The notes under the pieces are model-generated. The model saw only the letters and a program-made list of their open reading frames with translations. It did no database searches and had not been told where the DNA came from. 64,000 nt of DNA from Fibrobacterota bacterium (GTDB lineage: Bacteria; Fibrobacterota; Fibrobacteria; UBA5070). Of this stretch, positions 21,812-33,279 are shown in pieces. Made by a program: the position numbers and the translations under genes. Numbering within the stretch: the first letter of the stretch is position 1; every line of letters begins with the position of its first letter. The DNA is taken from positions 1-64,000 of the forward strand of contig JAKPQQ010000064.1 in the NCBI GenBank assembly GCA_029557215.1, given 5' to 3'.

Positions 21812-22311
21812 GCGTCTTCCTCCAACGGGGCGTCTTCCAGGACGGATTTCGTCTGGTTGGTCCGGAATTCGTCCAGCGCCTGGCGCACAGCGGGGTCTTC
21901 CGACGCCAGGACGGCGGCGGCGAACAGCGCCGCGTTGGCGGCACCGGCGGGCCCGATCGCGAAGGTGGCCACGGGGATCCCCTTGGGCATCTGCACGATC
22001 GAATGCAACGAATCCACCCCCGACAGCGCCTTGCTCTGCACGGGCACCCCCAGCACGGGGACCGGGCCGAACGCGGCGAGCATTCCGGGCAGGTGGGCGG
22101 CGCCGCCGGCGCCGGCGATGATCAGCCTCAGGCCGCGGGACCGGGCGGTCTTGGCGTATTCCGCCAGCAGGTCGGGTGTTCGGTGCGCCGACACGACCTT
22201 GGCCTCGTAGGGGATCCCCATCTGTTTGAGGATCGCCGTCGCCTGCTTCATGGTCTCCCAGTCGCTGCGGGATCCCATCACCACCCCCACCAGGGGAGCC
22301 ATCGTGCCCAT
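21808..22311 (-). CDS. purE: N5-CAIR mutase
   Basis: PurE converts N5-CAIR to CAIR, the step after PurK. The 167-residue protein has the class I signature [23 protein letters not shown] with the catalytic histidine, and [13 protein letters not shown]. Pairing with purK fits the two-enzyme bacterial route. The first ATG is used; another ATG three codons later is possible. Confidence 0.96.
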   Translation of the reverse strand: MGTMAPLVGVVMGSRSDWETMKQATAILKQMGIPYEAKVVSAHRTPDLLAEYAKTARSRGLRLIIAGAGGAAHLPGMLAAFGPVPVLGVPVQSKALSGVDSLHSIVQMPKGIPVATFAIGPAGAANAALFAAAVLASEDPAVRQALDEFRTNQTKSVLEDAPLEEDA

Positions 22312-22399
22312 CGCCTACCTCCGAGTTTCGGGTCAGCAAGTCTAATTCCTGCGACGCCACCAGTGGCGCGAAGGACGGACCGATGGGACAATTCCTCCC

Positions 22400-24592
<2,193 letters not shown>

Positions 24593-24595
24593 GGT

Positions 24596-26050
24596 TCAGG
24601 ATCCTCCGCCGACCTCGGCCAGGAACGAGATGTCCACCCCTTGGTTCTTGAACAGTCCCACGAGCCCCTGCTTGTCCACGGCCTTCACGTAGGCTTCCTT
24701 GGGTTCCACGATCCTGCGGCGCACGAGGTCGATCAGGTTGTCGTTGAGGGTGCACATGCCGTACTTCTTGCCGGTCTGCATCATCGACGGAATCTGGAAC
24801 GTCTTGCCTTCCCGGATCAGGGCGGAAATCGAAGGCGTCCCGATCAGGATCTCGTAGGCCGCGGCGCGTCCTCCGCCGATCTTGCGGCAGAGGTTCTGGG
24901 CGATCACGCCCTTGAGCGATTCGGAGAGCATGACACGGATCTGGTCCTGGCGATCGGCCGGGAAGACGTCGATGAGGCGGTCCACGGTGGATGGCGCGGT
25001 GGACGTGTGCAGCGTGCCGAACACGAGGTGCCCCGTCTCGGCGGTCTCGATCGCGATGGAGATCGTTTCCAGGTCGCGCATCTCGCCCACCAGCACGATG
25101 TCGGGATCCTCGCGCAGCGCGGCTCGCAGCGCGCTGGAAAACGACTTCGTGTGGATCTTCACTTCGCGCTGGTTGATCAGACACTGCTTGTTGGCGTGCA
25201 CGAACTCGATCGGGTCCTCGATCGTGATGACGTGGTCCTTGCGCACGCTGTTCACCAGGTCGATCAACGCCGCCAGTGTGGTGGATTTCCCCGATCCGGT
25301 GGGGCCGGTCACGAGAACGAGTCCCTTGGACAGGTAGCACAGCTGGCGCACCTCGTCGGGAAGGCCTAGGTCTTCCACCGAGAGGATCTTGGTCGGAATC
25401 TGCCTGGACACGGCTCCGCAACCGTTTCGGTCCCTGAAGTAGTTGGCGCGAAAGCGCGCGAGCCCGGGGATCTCGTGGGCGAAGTCGGTGTCGCCGACCT
25501 CCAGGAACTCCTCGCGGTTCTTGGCCGGGGCGATCTCGAAGAGCATGTTGCGCAGGGTGTCGTCGGTGAGCACGGATTCGTCGGGGATGCGCACCATCTC
25601 GCCCGAGTCGCGCAGCATGGGAGGCTCGCCCGTGCACAGGTGCAGGTCCGACGCCTTGCGTTCCACCATGATGCGGAACAGCCTGTGGATCCCGGGTTCG
25701 GAAACGGGATGCTCGAAGATCGAAGCCGGGTCGTCGGGAACGAAGAACGTGTCGGTCTGGACGAAGATCGCCTTGGTGCCGCCGGGCGTGGGGATGCCCT
25801 GGCACACGAACGGCATGTCCCCGCACGAGTAGCGGAACTCGAACGACGAATTGTTGCGGATCAGGCCTTGCGCCTTGGGCGGGGCGATCTCCAGGAGAAG
25901 CGCGACCACGGTCTGGGCGTCCACCTTCTCGGCCGTCATGGGGCGTTCGGTCCCTTCGAACACGAACACGATCTCGCGGCCCGCCTGCAAAATGAATTGG
26001 CTCGCGCCGTGCGAAACCTGGGCTTGCAGATAGCTGTCGAGCGTGGCCAT
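24596..26050 (-). CDS. PilT/PilU-type ATPase with duplicated N-terminal domain
   Basis: This is a type IV pilus retraction-type ATPase, 484 residues against about 340-380 for normal PilT. The core shows KASDLHLCTGEPPML (~133), Walker A GPTGSGKST (~246), an Asp box (TIEDPIEFVH), Walker B region DIVLVGEMRD and the His box ETGHLVFGTLHTS. The extra ~130 residues in front look like a second, diverged copy of the PAS-like N-domain: GASQFILQAGREIVFVFEG and LLLEIAPPK align with KASDLHLCTGEPPMLRDSG and MLFEIAPAK. The usual AIRNLIRE motif is missing; FQIPSMMQTG is kept. No pilus genes are adjacent, only the protein upstream. Its ATG overlaps that gene's stop by one base. Confidence 0.88.
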   Translation of the reverse strand: MATLDSYLQAQVSHGASQFILQAGREIVFVFEGTERPMTAEKVDAQTVVALLLEIAPPKAQGLIRNNSSFEFRYSCGDMPFVCQGIPTPGGTKAIFVQTDTFFVPDDPASIFEHPVSEPGIHRLFRIMVERKASDLHLCTGEPPMLRDSGEMVRIPDESVLTDDTLRNMLFEIAPAKNREEFLEVGDTDFAHEIPGLARFRANYFRDRNGCGAVSRQIPTKILSVEDLGLPDEVRQLCYLSKGLVLVTGPTGSGKSTTLAALIDLVNSVRKDHVITIEDPIEFVHANKQCLINQREVKIHTKSFSSALRAALREDPDIVLVGEMRDLETISIAIETAETGHLVFGTLHTSTAPSTVDRLIDVFPADRQDQIRVMLSESLKGVIAQNLCRKIGGGRAAAYEILIGTPSISALIREGKTFQIPSMMQTGKKYGMCTLNDNLIDLVRRRIVEPKEAYVKAVDKQGLVGLFKNQGVDISFLAEVGGGS

Positions 26051-26520
26051 CAGATGTGTTCCGAGAGAGGTTCGACCGATTCGATCCAGTCCTTGTTCAC
26101 CACCGCGGTGCGGCCCTCCAGGGCGATCGGGAAGAACCGCTCCTTCAGGTTCAGGAAATCCAGGAGCCGGTTGCGGTTGTCGGGAAGCAGCACCTGGATC
26201 GCGCCTTCGATCCGGTGTCCGGTCCTCAGGTTCACTCCCAGCCCGATCGGTGTCGCCAACAGATCGGGCTCGTCGTCGGTTTCCGACTCGCGCTCGGGAT
26301 CGGTGGATTCCATCCAGGCGATCGAAGCGCGCGCGACCAAGCGGACGCCGTCGCCCGTCCGCACCGGCAGGAATTCCTCGGGGCCGTTCAGGCGCTCCAG
26401 CAATCCTTCCCTCCCTTTTCGGCCGTGCTGGTGCAGGAAGAATCGGGCTTCCACCGCGGCGGCGGATCCCAGGTGGAGCAGGACGGGGATCTCCCGGATA
26501 TCCAATGCAGGCATGCTCAT
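26050..26520 (-). CDS. Unknown cytoplasmic protein coupled to PilT-like ATPase
   Basis: The 156-residue protein has no signal or membrane segment. It contains two similar ~50-residue halves: FFLHQHGRKGREGLLERLNG with VRLVARASIAWMES, and IQVLLPDNRNRLLDFLNLK with TAVVNKDWIESVEP. This repeat type (small beta barrel with an Arg-Leu-Leu-Asp-Xaa-Leu-Asn core) is unnamed to me; it recalls small domains found beside motility genes. The stop overlaps the ATPase start (TGATG), so the two proteins are probably made together. The ATG at 26514 is an alternative start. Confidence 0.72.
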   Translation of the reverse strand: MSMPALDIREIPVLLHLGSAAAVEARFFLHQHGRKGREGLLERLNGPEEFLPVRTGDGVRLVARASIAWMESTDPERESETDDEPDLLATPIGLGVNLRTGHRIEGAIQVLLPDNRNRLLDFLNLKERFFPIALEGRTAVVNKDWIESVEPLSEHI

Positions 26521-26608
26521 GGCGGGCTTGATCGTACAACAGGCGCGGGTCCCGACGCAACGGAAAGCATGGCCGATTCCTTCGTCGAATTCTATCCTGC
26601 GCCTCACC

Positions 26609-27469
26609 ATGGACATCTTCCGCACCGCATCCGAAATCCGTTCCTGGAGCCGTTCCCGCAAGACCGCCGGCCGCACCGTCGGGTTCGTTCCCACCATGGG
26701 CGCCTTGCACGAGGGCCACGCCTCGCTCCTGGTCCGGGCATCGCAGGTCTCCGACGACGTCGCCATCTCCATCTACGTCAATCCCACCCAGTTCGGTCCC
26801 AACGAGGACTTTTCCAAGTACCCCAGGACCTGGGAATCGGACCTCGAGACCGCCGCCAAGGCGGGAGTCAAGGCAGTGTTCGCTCCGGGCGAAGAGTTCT
26901 ACCCCAAAGGCTACCGGACGGAGGTGGTCGTTCCGCAATGGAATTCCGTCCTGGAAGGCGAAATTCGTCCCGGGCATTTCGACGGCGTCACCAGCGTCGT
27001 GACCAAGCTCTTCCATTGCGTGGAGCCCGACTTCGCGGTGTTCGGCCAGAAGGACGCCCAGCAGGCGCTCTTGATCCGGCGCATGGTCCGCGACCTGGAT
27101 TTCGGGCTGCGCCTGGTGGTCGCGCCCACGGTGCGCGAAAGCGACGGTCTGGCCATGAGTTCCCGCAACCGGTACCTCTCAGAATCCGATCGCAAGCGGG
27201 CTCTGGTATTGTCGCGCGCGCTTTGGGCTTCGGTGGCGGTCTGGGAATCCGGCGAACGGGACCCGGGGCGGATCTTGTCGGCCGGCGAATCGGAACTGGC
27301 CGCCCAGGCCCCCGACTCGGTGGATTACTTCACCTTGCTCGACCCCGACACCCTGGCCGTGCTCGATCGCGGACCGGCTCTATCCAAGCCTGCGATCCTG
27401 GTGGTCGCCGCACGCTACGGCACCACTCGCCTGATCGACAACGCGGTCCTGGGCGACGTCTGGGGCTGA
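26609..27469 (+). CDS. panC: Pantothenate synthetase
   Basis: PanC joins pantoate and beta-alanine with ATP to form pantothenate. The 286-residue protein has VGFVPTMGALHEGHASL with the HIGH-like motif, YVNPTQFGPNEDFSKYPR, VFGQKDAQQ and the KMSKS-like MSSRNRYLS. The ATG at 26609 fits the family N-terminus. It is divergent from the pilT-linked pair and convergent with tssG, 16 bases apart. Confidence 0.97.
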   Translation: MDIFRTASEIRSWSRSRKTAGRTVGFVPTMGALHEGHASLLVRASQVSDDVAISIYVNPTQFGPNEDFSKYPRTWESDLETAAKAGVKAVFAPGEEFYPKGYRTEVVVPQWNSVLEGEIRPGHFDGVTSVVTKLFHCVEPDFAVFGQKDAQQALLIRRMVRDLDFGLRLVVAPTVRESDGLAMSSRNRYLSESDRKRALVLSRALWASVAVWESGERDPGRILSAGESELAAQAPDSVDYFTLLDPDTLAVLDRGPALSKPAILVVAARYGTTRLIDNAVLGDVWG

Positions 27470-27485
27470 TCCGTTCGCGGGCTGC

Positions 27486-28460
27486 TCAGGCCAGGATCAG
27501 GCGCGCCGGTTCCAGGTCCAGCTCGCCCAGCCAGGCGGATGTCCCCAACGAGGCTTGGGCTTCGGTGTCGGCGTCGCCCAGGTGGCGTCCGGCCTTGGCG
27601 GGGACCGTGGTGGGGTCGAGCACGACTTCGCCTTCCCAATCCAGCGGGCGCGGAAGGAAATCGTCCACCAGGATTCCGACCAGATCGCGAGCGGCCTGCG
27701 GGTCCCGGATCCACACGCGGTAGGTGTCCCACGGGAGGGGGCCCAGGTGGACATCCAGGTGTTCGCCGCCCATGGGCATGCGTTCTCCCAGCGCCACGCC
27801 GCCGTTGAGGGTGAATTCGCCCAGGATCGCCGGTGCGGGATTCTCGATCCAGGCGGGAGCGGAATCGTCGACGGAAACCGACGAGGAATCCAGCTGCTGC
27901 GACAGGAACCGCTTCAGGCCTTCGCGCGAACGCCCTTTGGGAACCAGTTGCGAGAAGCCGCCCAGGCGGCGCGACGCGGCGCGTTCGTCCCTGAGTTCCT
28001 GGCAGCCCGCCCATTGGCGCAGGTGGGTTTCCAGCGGGTCGGCCTGCATGAATTCGCACCGGATCCATGGCGATCGCAGCAGGATGGCCAACGCGAACAG
28101 GCGGTAGGTGCGGTTCTCGAAGATGCGGTAGAACGATCGCAGCGGCGCCCAGTGGTCGTCGGATTTCTGCAACGGGTCGATCAGGTACGACGGCAGCGGC
28201 GACGACGCTCCCTGCAAGCCCATGAAATGGACGCGCAGTTCTTCGCGCCCGGCGTGGGACGTCCCGAGATCGGCGATGTCCTGCGGGGCGAAGCCGATGG
28301 ATCCCGAATGGCGGATGTCCAACCCGTCGTCCAGAAGCGACAACAGGTCGTGGGATCCGCCTTCGGCCTTCAGCCGCTCGCGCAGCCAGATTCGGATCCA
28401 CTGCGGGAACGAGAATTCCCTGGGCTCCTGGCGGAATCGGATGGATGGGGCGGTGCTCAT
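27486..28460 (-). CDS. tssG: T6SS baseplate protein TssG
   Basis: TssG (VasB/ImpH family) is part of the TssE-F-G-K baseplate wedge. The 324-residue protein starts after an ATGA overlap with tssF. Family features include the early IRFRQEPREFSFP segment, the VHFMGLQGASSPLPSYLIDP motif with its invariant GLxGxxSPLP core, and HLGPLPWDTY in the C-terminal half. It is the last gene of the minus-strand T6SS operon. Confidence 0.93.
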   Translation of the reverse strand: MSTAPSIRFRQEPREFSFPQWIRIWLRERLKAEGGSHDLLSLLDDGLDIRHSGSIGFAPQDIADLGTSHAGREELRVHFMGLQGASSPLPSYLIDPLQKSDDHWAPLRSFYRIFENRTYRLFALAILLRSPWIRCEFMQADPLETHLRQWAGCQELRDERAASRRLGGFSQLVPKGRSREGLKRFLSQQLDSSSVSVDDSAPAWIENPAPAILGEFTLNGGVALGERMPMGGEHLDVHLGPLPWDTYRVWIRDPQAARDLVGILVDDFLPRPLDWEGEVVLDPTTVPAKAGRHLGDADTEAQASLGTSAWLGELDLEPARLILA

Positions 28461-30181
28461 GCCGCGACCTCCCCGTGGGCGAGGACGATCCCCAGAGGCT
28501 GGATGCGCAGGGCGAGGGTGGTGCGCGTTCCGGTCGGACGGCGTCCGTCCAGCAACCGGAACAGCAGGGCGGCGAACGCGTCCAAGGCCCCGATCCTGTC
28601 CCAGGCGTCGGGGGCGATCGAGTCGTCGGAAATCGTCACGGTCACCTTGGCGATCGGGCAAGGCGTGGCGTCGACGAGTTCGTAGCGGGTGGACACCTCC
28701 ACCGACGACATTTTCTCGATGCAGGGTTTCTTGAACTCGCGTGGATCCCACAGCAGGATCCGCAGGGTTTCCTGGAGAGGCTTGAGGCGGCAAAGATCCC
28801 GGAAGGATCGCTGGAAATGCGCGAGAAGCTTCCAGCGGAAGTCGTGCGTTCCGGGCGGGCGGTAGACTTGGCTGGGACGTGTCAGGCTGCGAACCGCAAG
28901 GCCGCTGGGAACTCCCTCGGCGGGTTCGCGGAGGTCGCCCGGGCGCAGGATCTCCACGGGTTGGTCGCCGTCGCAGCACCAGATCACGCCGCCCAGGTAT
29001 TCGTCGGCGAACGCGAAGTCGGGGTCGGGATGCCCCACCACGATCGCCGTCTTCATGCCTCCGGACCGGTTGGGGCGCCGGACGATCCGGTACCAGCCGT
29101 TTTCCGGGGCCTTGCGGGAGCTGTGGCGCCAGCCGGAAAACCTCTGGTAGACATGGACCTTGGTCGGATCGGATTGGCTCGCGCCTTGGAACATGTCGGT
29201 CTCCAGGACCTCGAGTTCGTTCCCGTCGGCGGCCAACAAAGGGTATTCGGTGCGCGACGGGTCCAGCAGGTGCGGTTGGCAGGCTTCGGGGAAGCAGTTG
29301 GTGGCGGGTACGCAGTTGAGTCGGGGCAGGGATGGGTCGATCCCTTGCTCCAGGGTGCGCGGGAGCGTCTGGTCGAACTGGATGCGGATCCTCGCGGACC
29401 TGGAGCCCGCGGCGACGGCCTCCGACAGCCCGACGAGCGATACGAACCGGAATCTGTCGTCGGCGCAGAAGAAGTCGCGCAGGTCCTGCATGGGGCGCGA
29501 CGATTCCGAGCCGTCGGCCGAATAGCCGTGCGATTCTTCCGTGGGGACGATCCGCAGCTCGGCGGAACGGGCGCCGTCGTGCTCGATCCGCCGCGTCTTG
29601 CGCAAGAGCCAGTGGCGGAGCGTCCAGGCGGTCGCCTGCTCGCCCCCCAGGAAGATGTCCAGTCTTTCGGGCCAGCGCGCCAAGCCCGCCGAATCGATGG
29701 CCGAAATCGAAAGGTCCAGGCTCGACTGCCCGTCGGCCCCCATGGAAAGACGGAAATCGTCGATCCGCAGCGGCTGCAGCCGGCAGTCGCGGGTGGTCCG
29801 GAACCGGACGGGACGCTTGAGGCCGGACAGGTGGGGGCTGCGGATTTCCGCGCCGCGTTGGACCACGGCGCCGGTTTCCGACGTGTCGGGACTTGGGACG
29901 AACTCCACCACCGAAACGGCGGGGAGCGGGTGGTCCAAGCCCGGCGCGGCCTGGTCCAGGAGCTGCCCGGCCATGGCGTCGTCCTGGGTGTCCAATGTCT
30001 GGCGCACGCGCGCGGTGAGGAACGCGAAGTTCTCGAAGAGCCGTTCCACGAGCGGATCGCGGTCTTCGGTTTCGGCGATGGAAAGGGCGTTGCCGGCATC
30101 CGGGTGCTCGCGCGCGAATTCGCGTCCCGCGCCCAGCAGGTAGCGCATCTCTTCGTCGTAGTAGCGTTTGAGGTCGGACAT
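28457..30181 (-). CDS. tssF: T6SS baseplate protein TssF
   Basis: TssF (VasA/ImpG family) pairs with TssG in the baseplate wedge. The 574-residue protein opens with YYDEEMRYLLGAGREFAREH, which is diagnostic, followed by DPLVERLFENFAFLTARVRQ. Normal family length is about 580-620, so it is full size. It lies six bases after tssE and overlaps tssG by four. Confidence 0.95.
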   Translation of the reverse strand: MSDLKRYYDEEMRYLLGAGREFAREHPDAGNALSIAETEDRDPLVERLFENFAFLTARVRQTLDTQDDAMAGQLLDQAAPGLDHPLPAVSVVEFVPSPDTSETGAVVQRGAEIRSPHLSGLKRPVRFRTTRDCRLQPLRIDDFRLSMGADGQSSLDLSISAIDSAGLARWPERLDIFLGGEQATAWTLRHWLLRKTRRIEHDGARSAELRIVPTEESHGYSADGSESSRPMQDLRDFFCADDRFRFVSLVGLSEAVAAGSRSARIRIQFDQTLPRTLEQGIDPSLPRLNCVPATNCFPEACQPHLLDPSRTEYPLLAADGNELEVLETDMFQGASQSDPTKVHVYQRFSGWRHSSRKAPENGWYRIVRRPNRSGGMKTAIVVGHPDPDFAFADEYLGGVIWCCDGDQPVEILRPGDLREPAEGVPSGLAVRSLTRPSQVYRPPGTHDFRWKLLAHFQRSFRDLCRLKPLQETLRILLWDPREFKKPCIEKMSSVEVSTRYELVDATPCPIAKVTVTISDDSIAPDAWDRIGALDAFAALLFRLLDGRRPTGTRTTLALRIQPLGIVLAHGEVAA

Positions 30182-30187
30182 GTTCGG

Positions 30188-30604
30188 TTATCGTCCGGTG
30201 TGGCGGACTTCGCCGCGCCCGTTGGGGAAGAACGACGATTCCAACTGCACGCGACCCGCTCCCTTGAGCGAGCCGGTGATGCGAAAACGGATGCGGGCCT
30301 GGGCCGGCTCGAACTCCAGGTAGTGCACCTTCACGTTTTCCATGCGGGGTTCGTACTTGCGGATCAGCGATTCCATTTCCGTCTGGATTTCGGTGGCGCT
30401 GCCGGGAAGCCTTCGGAACAGGTCGCCGATGTCGGGCATGCCGAAATCCGGCATGTGGATGAGCATGCCCTTTCGGGTTTCAAGCAGGCGCTGGATGTGT
30501 TCCACGACGCTCTGCTGGCGACGCGTGGCCACCGGAACGGAACGCACCGGGGTGCCGTCCTGGAATACGCCGGTGATCTTTTCTAGAAGTCCTTCGGACT
30601 GCAT
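30188..30604 (-). CDS. tssE: T6SS baseplate protein TssE (gp25-like)
   Basis: TssE resembles phage T4 gp25 and starts sheath assembly. The 138-residue protein has HIQRLLETRKGMLIHMPDFG, the gp25-type segment with the conserved Glu and Arg, and a C-terminal beta region. A terminator-like hairpin stands between hcp and this gene, so tssE-F-G may be read at a lower level than hcp or from a promoter I cannot see. Confidence 0.93.
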   Translation of the reverse strand: MQSEGLLEKITGVFQDGTPVRSVPVATRRQQSVVEHIQRLLETRKGMLIHMPDFGMPDIGDLFRRLPGSATEIQTEMESLIRKYEPRMENVKVHYLEFEPAQARIRFRITGSLKGAGRVQLESSFFPNGRGEVRHTGR

Positions 30605-30667
30605 GGTCTAAAGTTGCCTACCTCGCGGAGAATTCCAATCCATCATCTGCGATGGGGTCCTGGTCGC

Positions 30668-30696
30668 AAAAAAGGCCGGGCGGAATCCGCCCGGCC
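30668..30696 (-). terminator. Strong intrinsic terminator after hcp
   Basis: On the minus strand, the perfect 11-base arms GGCCGGGCGGA and TCCGCCCGGCC are followed by six T. It lies within the T6SS operon, between hcp and tssE, so it probably acts as a partial terminator that keeps Hcp made in excess over the baseplate proteins. Confidence 0.85.
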
Positions 30697-30724
30697 CTGG
30701 TTTCCCTCGGGATGAGGAAAATGA

Positions 30725-31192
30725 TCAGCGGCTGTTCCACTCGTCCTGGTGGAGGAGGTTGCCATCCAGGAAGGTCCAGGAGATCTTCTCGTAGCGGATG
30801 GTCACTTCTTCCTGGTGCACGTACTGTTCCTTGGCGCGGTCCTTCACGTTGTGCATGTAGGAGCGAACCGAGGCGATCTTGCACTTGGTCAAGACGTGCT
30901 GGTAGTAGGGCTTCTCTTCGCCTTGATCGGTGATCTCGTACCACTTGATCGTGATCTTGGGGATCGAGGTGCCGGTGCAGACGCGCTGGTACAGCAGGGC
31001 CGACGACTTGTCGAAGGCCTTGTGGATGATCAGGGCGTCGTGCTTGCGGGTACCGGTGATGGTGCCGTCGTCACGATCGGTGGGCAGATAAACCCGATGG
31101 TTGAATTCCAGAACCTCGACGGTGCCTTCGCGACCGGCGACGTTCACGGAACCGGGGATTCCATCGATTTCCATGTAGGCGGGAATTGCCAT
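30725..31192 (-). CDS. hcp: T6SS tube protein Hcp (TssD)
   Basis: Hcp stacks as hexameric rings to form the inner tube and is exported. The 155-residue protein begins MAIPAYMEIDGIPG, followed by VEVLEFNHRVYLPTD, HDALIIHKAFDKSSALLYQ and a C-terminal YEKISWTF strand, all in Hcp order. There is no signal peptide, as expected. AAAAGGAAAA precedes the start. Position between tssC and a strong terminator suits the most abundant component. Confidence 0.96.
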   Translation of the reverse strand: MAIPAYMEIDGIPGSVNVAGREGTVEVLEFNHRVYLPTDRDDGTITGTRKHDALIIHKAFDKSSALLYQRVCTGTSIPKITIKWYEITDQGEEKPYYQHVLTKCKIASVRSYMHNVKDRAKEQYVHQEEVTIRYEKISWTFLDGNLLHQDEWNSR

Positions 31193-31231
31193 GTTGCTTT
31201 TCCTTTTGTTGGGTGGGGTTGGGGGTTGGGG

Positions 31232-32716
31232 TTACTTGCCTTGCGGCATCTTGGAGACGAGGGAAAGACTGACGTCGATTCCTTCGACTTGGAAGTGGGG
31301 GATCACGGAGAGGGCGACGCGGAAGAATCCGGGGTTGTCCACGTTCTCGGTCACAGTCACCTGTCCGTAGCTGAGCGGATGGGTCGCGGCCAGCTCGGGT
31401 CCGGGATCCTTCATCTCGGTGACCAGGCCCTTGATCCAGTTGTTCAATTCCTGCTCGAGGATGGCGGCGCTCTTGGTGGCGCCGATGTTCTCGCGCTGCA
31501 GGACCTTGAGGTAGTGGGCAAGGCGGGCGGTCAGGAAGATGTACGGCAATCGGGCGTTGATGCGCTCGTTGGCCGTGATCGTGGGGTTGTCGAACTCCTC
31601 CGGACGACGCGCGGAGTTGGCCGAGAAGAAGCACGCGTAGTCGCGGTTCTTGTAGTAGGAAAGCGGAATGAAGCCCTGGTTGGCGAATTCGAATTCGCGG
31701 GTTTCGGGGATGAGGATCTCGGTGGGGATCTTCATCTGGGTGCCCTTGCCCACATCGAAGTTGTGGATGGGCAGGTCTTCCACCTTGCCGCCCGATTCGG
31801 GGCCGCGGATCTGGACGCACCAGCCGTTGTCCACGAAGGAACGGACCATGTTGGCCGCGAACGAGAACGAGGCGTTGCCCCAGAGGTACTTCTCGTGCTC
31901 GTCGCCGGTGACCGATTCCTTGTAGTTGAAATCGGAGACCGGATTGTCCTGCGGATCGTAGGGCACGCGCAGCAGGAACCTGGGAAGGACCAGGCCCACG
32001 TAGCGGCTGTCTTCCGAGTCGCGGAAGCCGCGCCACTTGATGTATTCGGCGCGATCGAGGTAGTTCTCGAGGTCGTCGATCTTGGGAAGCTCGTGGACGC
32101 TGTTCTTGCTGAAGAACTTGGCGCCGACGGAACCGATGAACGGGCAGTGGGCGGATGCCGAAACGTGCGAGAGGTCCGTGAGAAGGCCGACATCGGCCGA
32201 TCCGGAGTCGAACTCGTAGCTGGAGATCATCGCGCCGTAGGGTTCGCCGCCTGGAGTGTCGTATTCGTCCACGTAGACGTGCTTGTACAGGCTGGACTGG
32301 ATGATTTCGGGAGAGTCCTCGAAATCCTCCTGGAGATCCTGCTTGGTGCAGTTGAGGATCTCGATCTTCACGTTCTTCTTGAAGTTCGTGCGGTCGACCA
32401 GGAACTTGAGCTGCTTCCACTGGGCTTCCAGCTTCTGGAACGGCTCGGAGTGGATGATCTCGTCGAGCTGGGCGCTGATGATCTTGTCGATGAACGCGAC
32501 CTGCGCTTCGATGGCCGCGCGGTCGATCTTGTCGATCGTGCTGGAGCTTTCGACGACGCTCTTGAGGAACACGCGCAGGGCGGCTCCGATGCGCTCCGAA
32601 GCCTCGTGCTCGAAGAGCTTGCCGGCGTCCGAATAAGTCATCAGGTCGACCTCCTGCTTGGGGAGGTCGAGGTTCATGGTCTCGTAGATGTACTGGAGGC
32701 TGTTTTCCGTCGACAT
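31232..32716 (-). CDS. tssC: T6SS sheath large subunit TssC
   Basis: TssC (VipB) forms the contractile sheath with TssB. The 494-residue protein has EPFQKLEAQWKQLKFLVD, GAMISSYEFD, SRYVGLVLPRFLLRVPY and the C-terminal TANERINARLPYIFLTARLA, a signature of this family. The C-terminal helix-strand region used for ClpV recycling and sheath contact is complete. tssB lies seven bases upstream. Confidence 0.97.
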   Translation of the reverse strand: MSTENSLQYIYETMNLDLPKQEVDLMTYSDAGKLFEHEASERIGAALRVFLKSVVESSSTIDKIDRAAIEAQVAFIDKIISAQLDEIIHSEPFQKLEAQWKQLKFLVDRTNFKKNVKIEILNCTKQDLQEDFEDSPEIIQSSLYKHVYVDEYDTPGGEPYGAMISSYEFDSGSADVGLLTDLSHVSASAHCPFIGSVGAKFFSKNSVHELPKIDDLENYLDRAEYIKWRGFRDSEDSRYVGLVLPRFLLRVPYDPQDNPVSDFNYKESVTGDEHEKYLWGNASFSFAANMVRSFVDNGWCVQIRGPESGGKVEDLPIHNFDVGKGTQMKIPTEILIPETREFEFANQGFIPLSYYKNRDYACFFSANSARRPEEFDNPTITANERINARLPYIFLTARLAHYLKVLQRENIGATKSAAILEQELNNWIKGLVTEMKDPGPELAATHPLSYGQVTVTENVDNPGFFRVALSVIPHFQVEGIDVSLSLVSKMPQGK

Positions 32717-32723
32717 GGCTGGC

Positions 32724-33230
32724 TCAGCCCTCCTTCTTCTCGGGAGCGTTCTTGTCGAGTTCGGCGAGGATGGAGTCGATCGCCGACTTGTCCTTGAGGA
32801 TGCCTTCCATCCGCTTGCGGAACTCGCGGTTGTCCAACAGGTTGGATCCGAGGTCGCGGATCAGGTTGCGGGCGGCCATCAGCTTGGACAGCTCGGGCAC
32901 CTGCTTGACGATTTCCGACGGATCGAAGGACTTCATGTTCTTGATCTTGAGGTCGACCTGCATGTCGGTGCCGTCGTTGGCGATCTTGTTCGGCACGACG
33001 GTCTTGACGCCCAGGTCGAGCGATTCCATGACCTGGTCGAAGTTCGTCTTGTTGATGTTGATCTTCTCGCGGTCGGCGATGCGGGTGTCGTCCTTGCGCT
33101 GCGTGAAATCGCCGAGGACCAGCATCTTGAGAGGCAGCTCGGTCTTCTTCGCCGCGTTGCCCTTGTCGACGCTCAACTGGATGTTGACGCGTGCGGGAGG
33201 TATTTCGTTCTGGAAGCTGCTGCCTGCCAT
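32724..33230 (-). CDS. tssB: T6SS sheath small subunit TssB
   Basis: TssB (VipA) pairs with TssC in the sheath. The 168-residue protein has FQNEIPPARVNIQLSVDKG, LPLKMLVLGDFTQRKDD and, later, VPELSKLMAARNLIRDLGSN, all typical. Its length is normal. It is separated from tssA by 49 bases, the largest gap in the first part of the operon apart from the one after hcp. Confidence 0.97.
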   Translation of the reverse strand: MAGSSFQNEIPPARVNIQLSVDKGNAAKKTELPLKMLVLGDFTQRKDDTRIADREKININKTNFDQVMESLDLGVKTVVPNKIANDGTDMQVDLKIKNMKSFDPSEIVKQVPELSKLMAARNLIRDLGSNLLDNREFRKRMEGILKDKSAIDSILAELDKNAPEKKEG

Positions 33231-33279
33231 GGAGAGGCCTCGCTTGGGGGTTGGTGGGTGGGAGTTGTATTTGAGAAGA

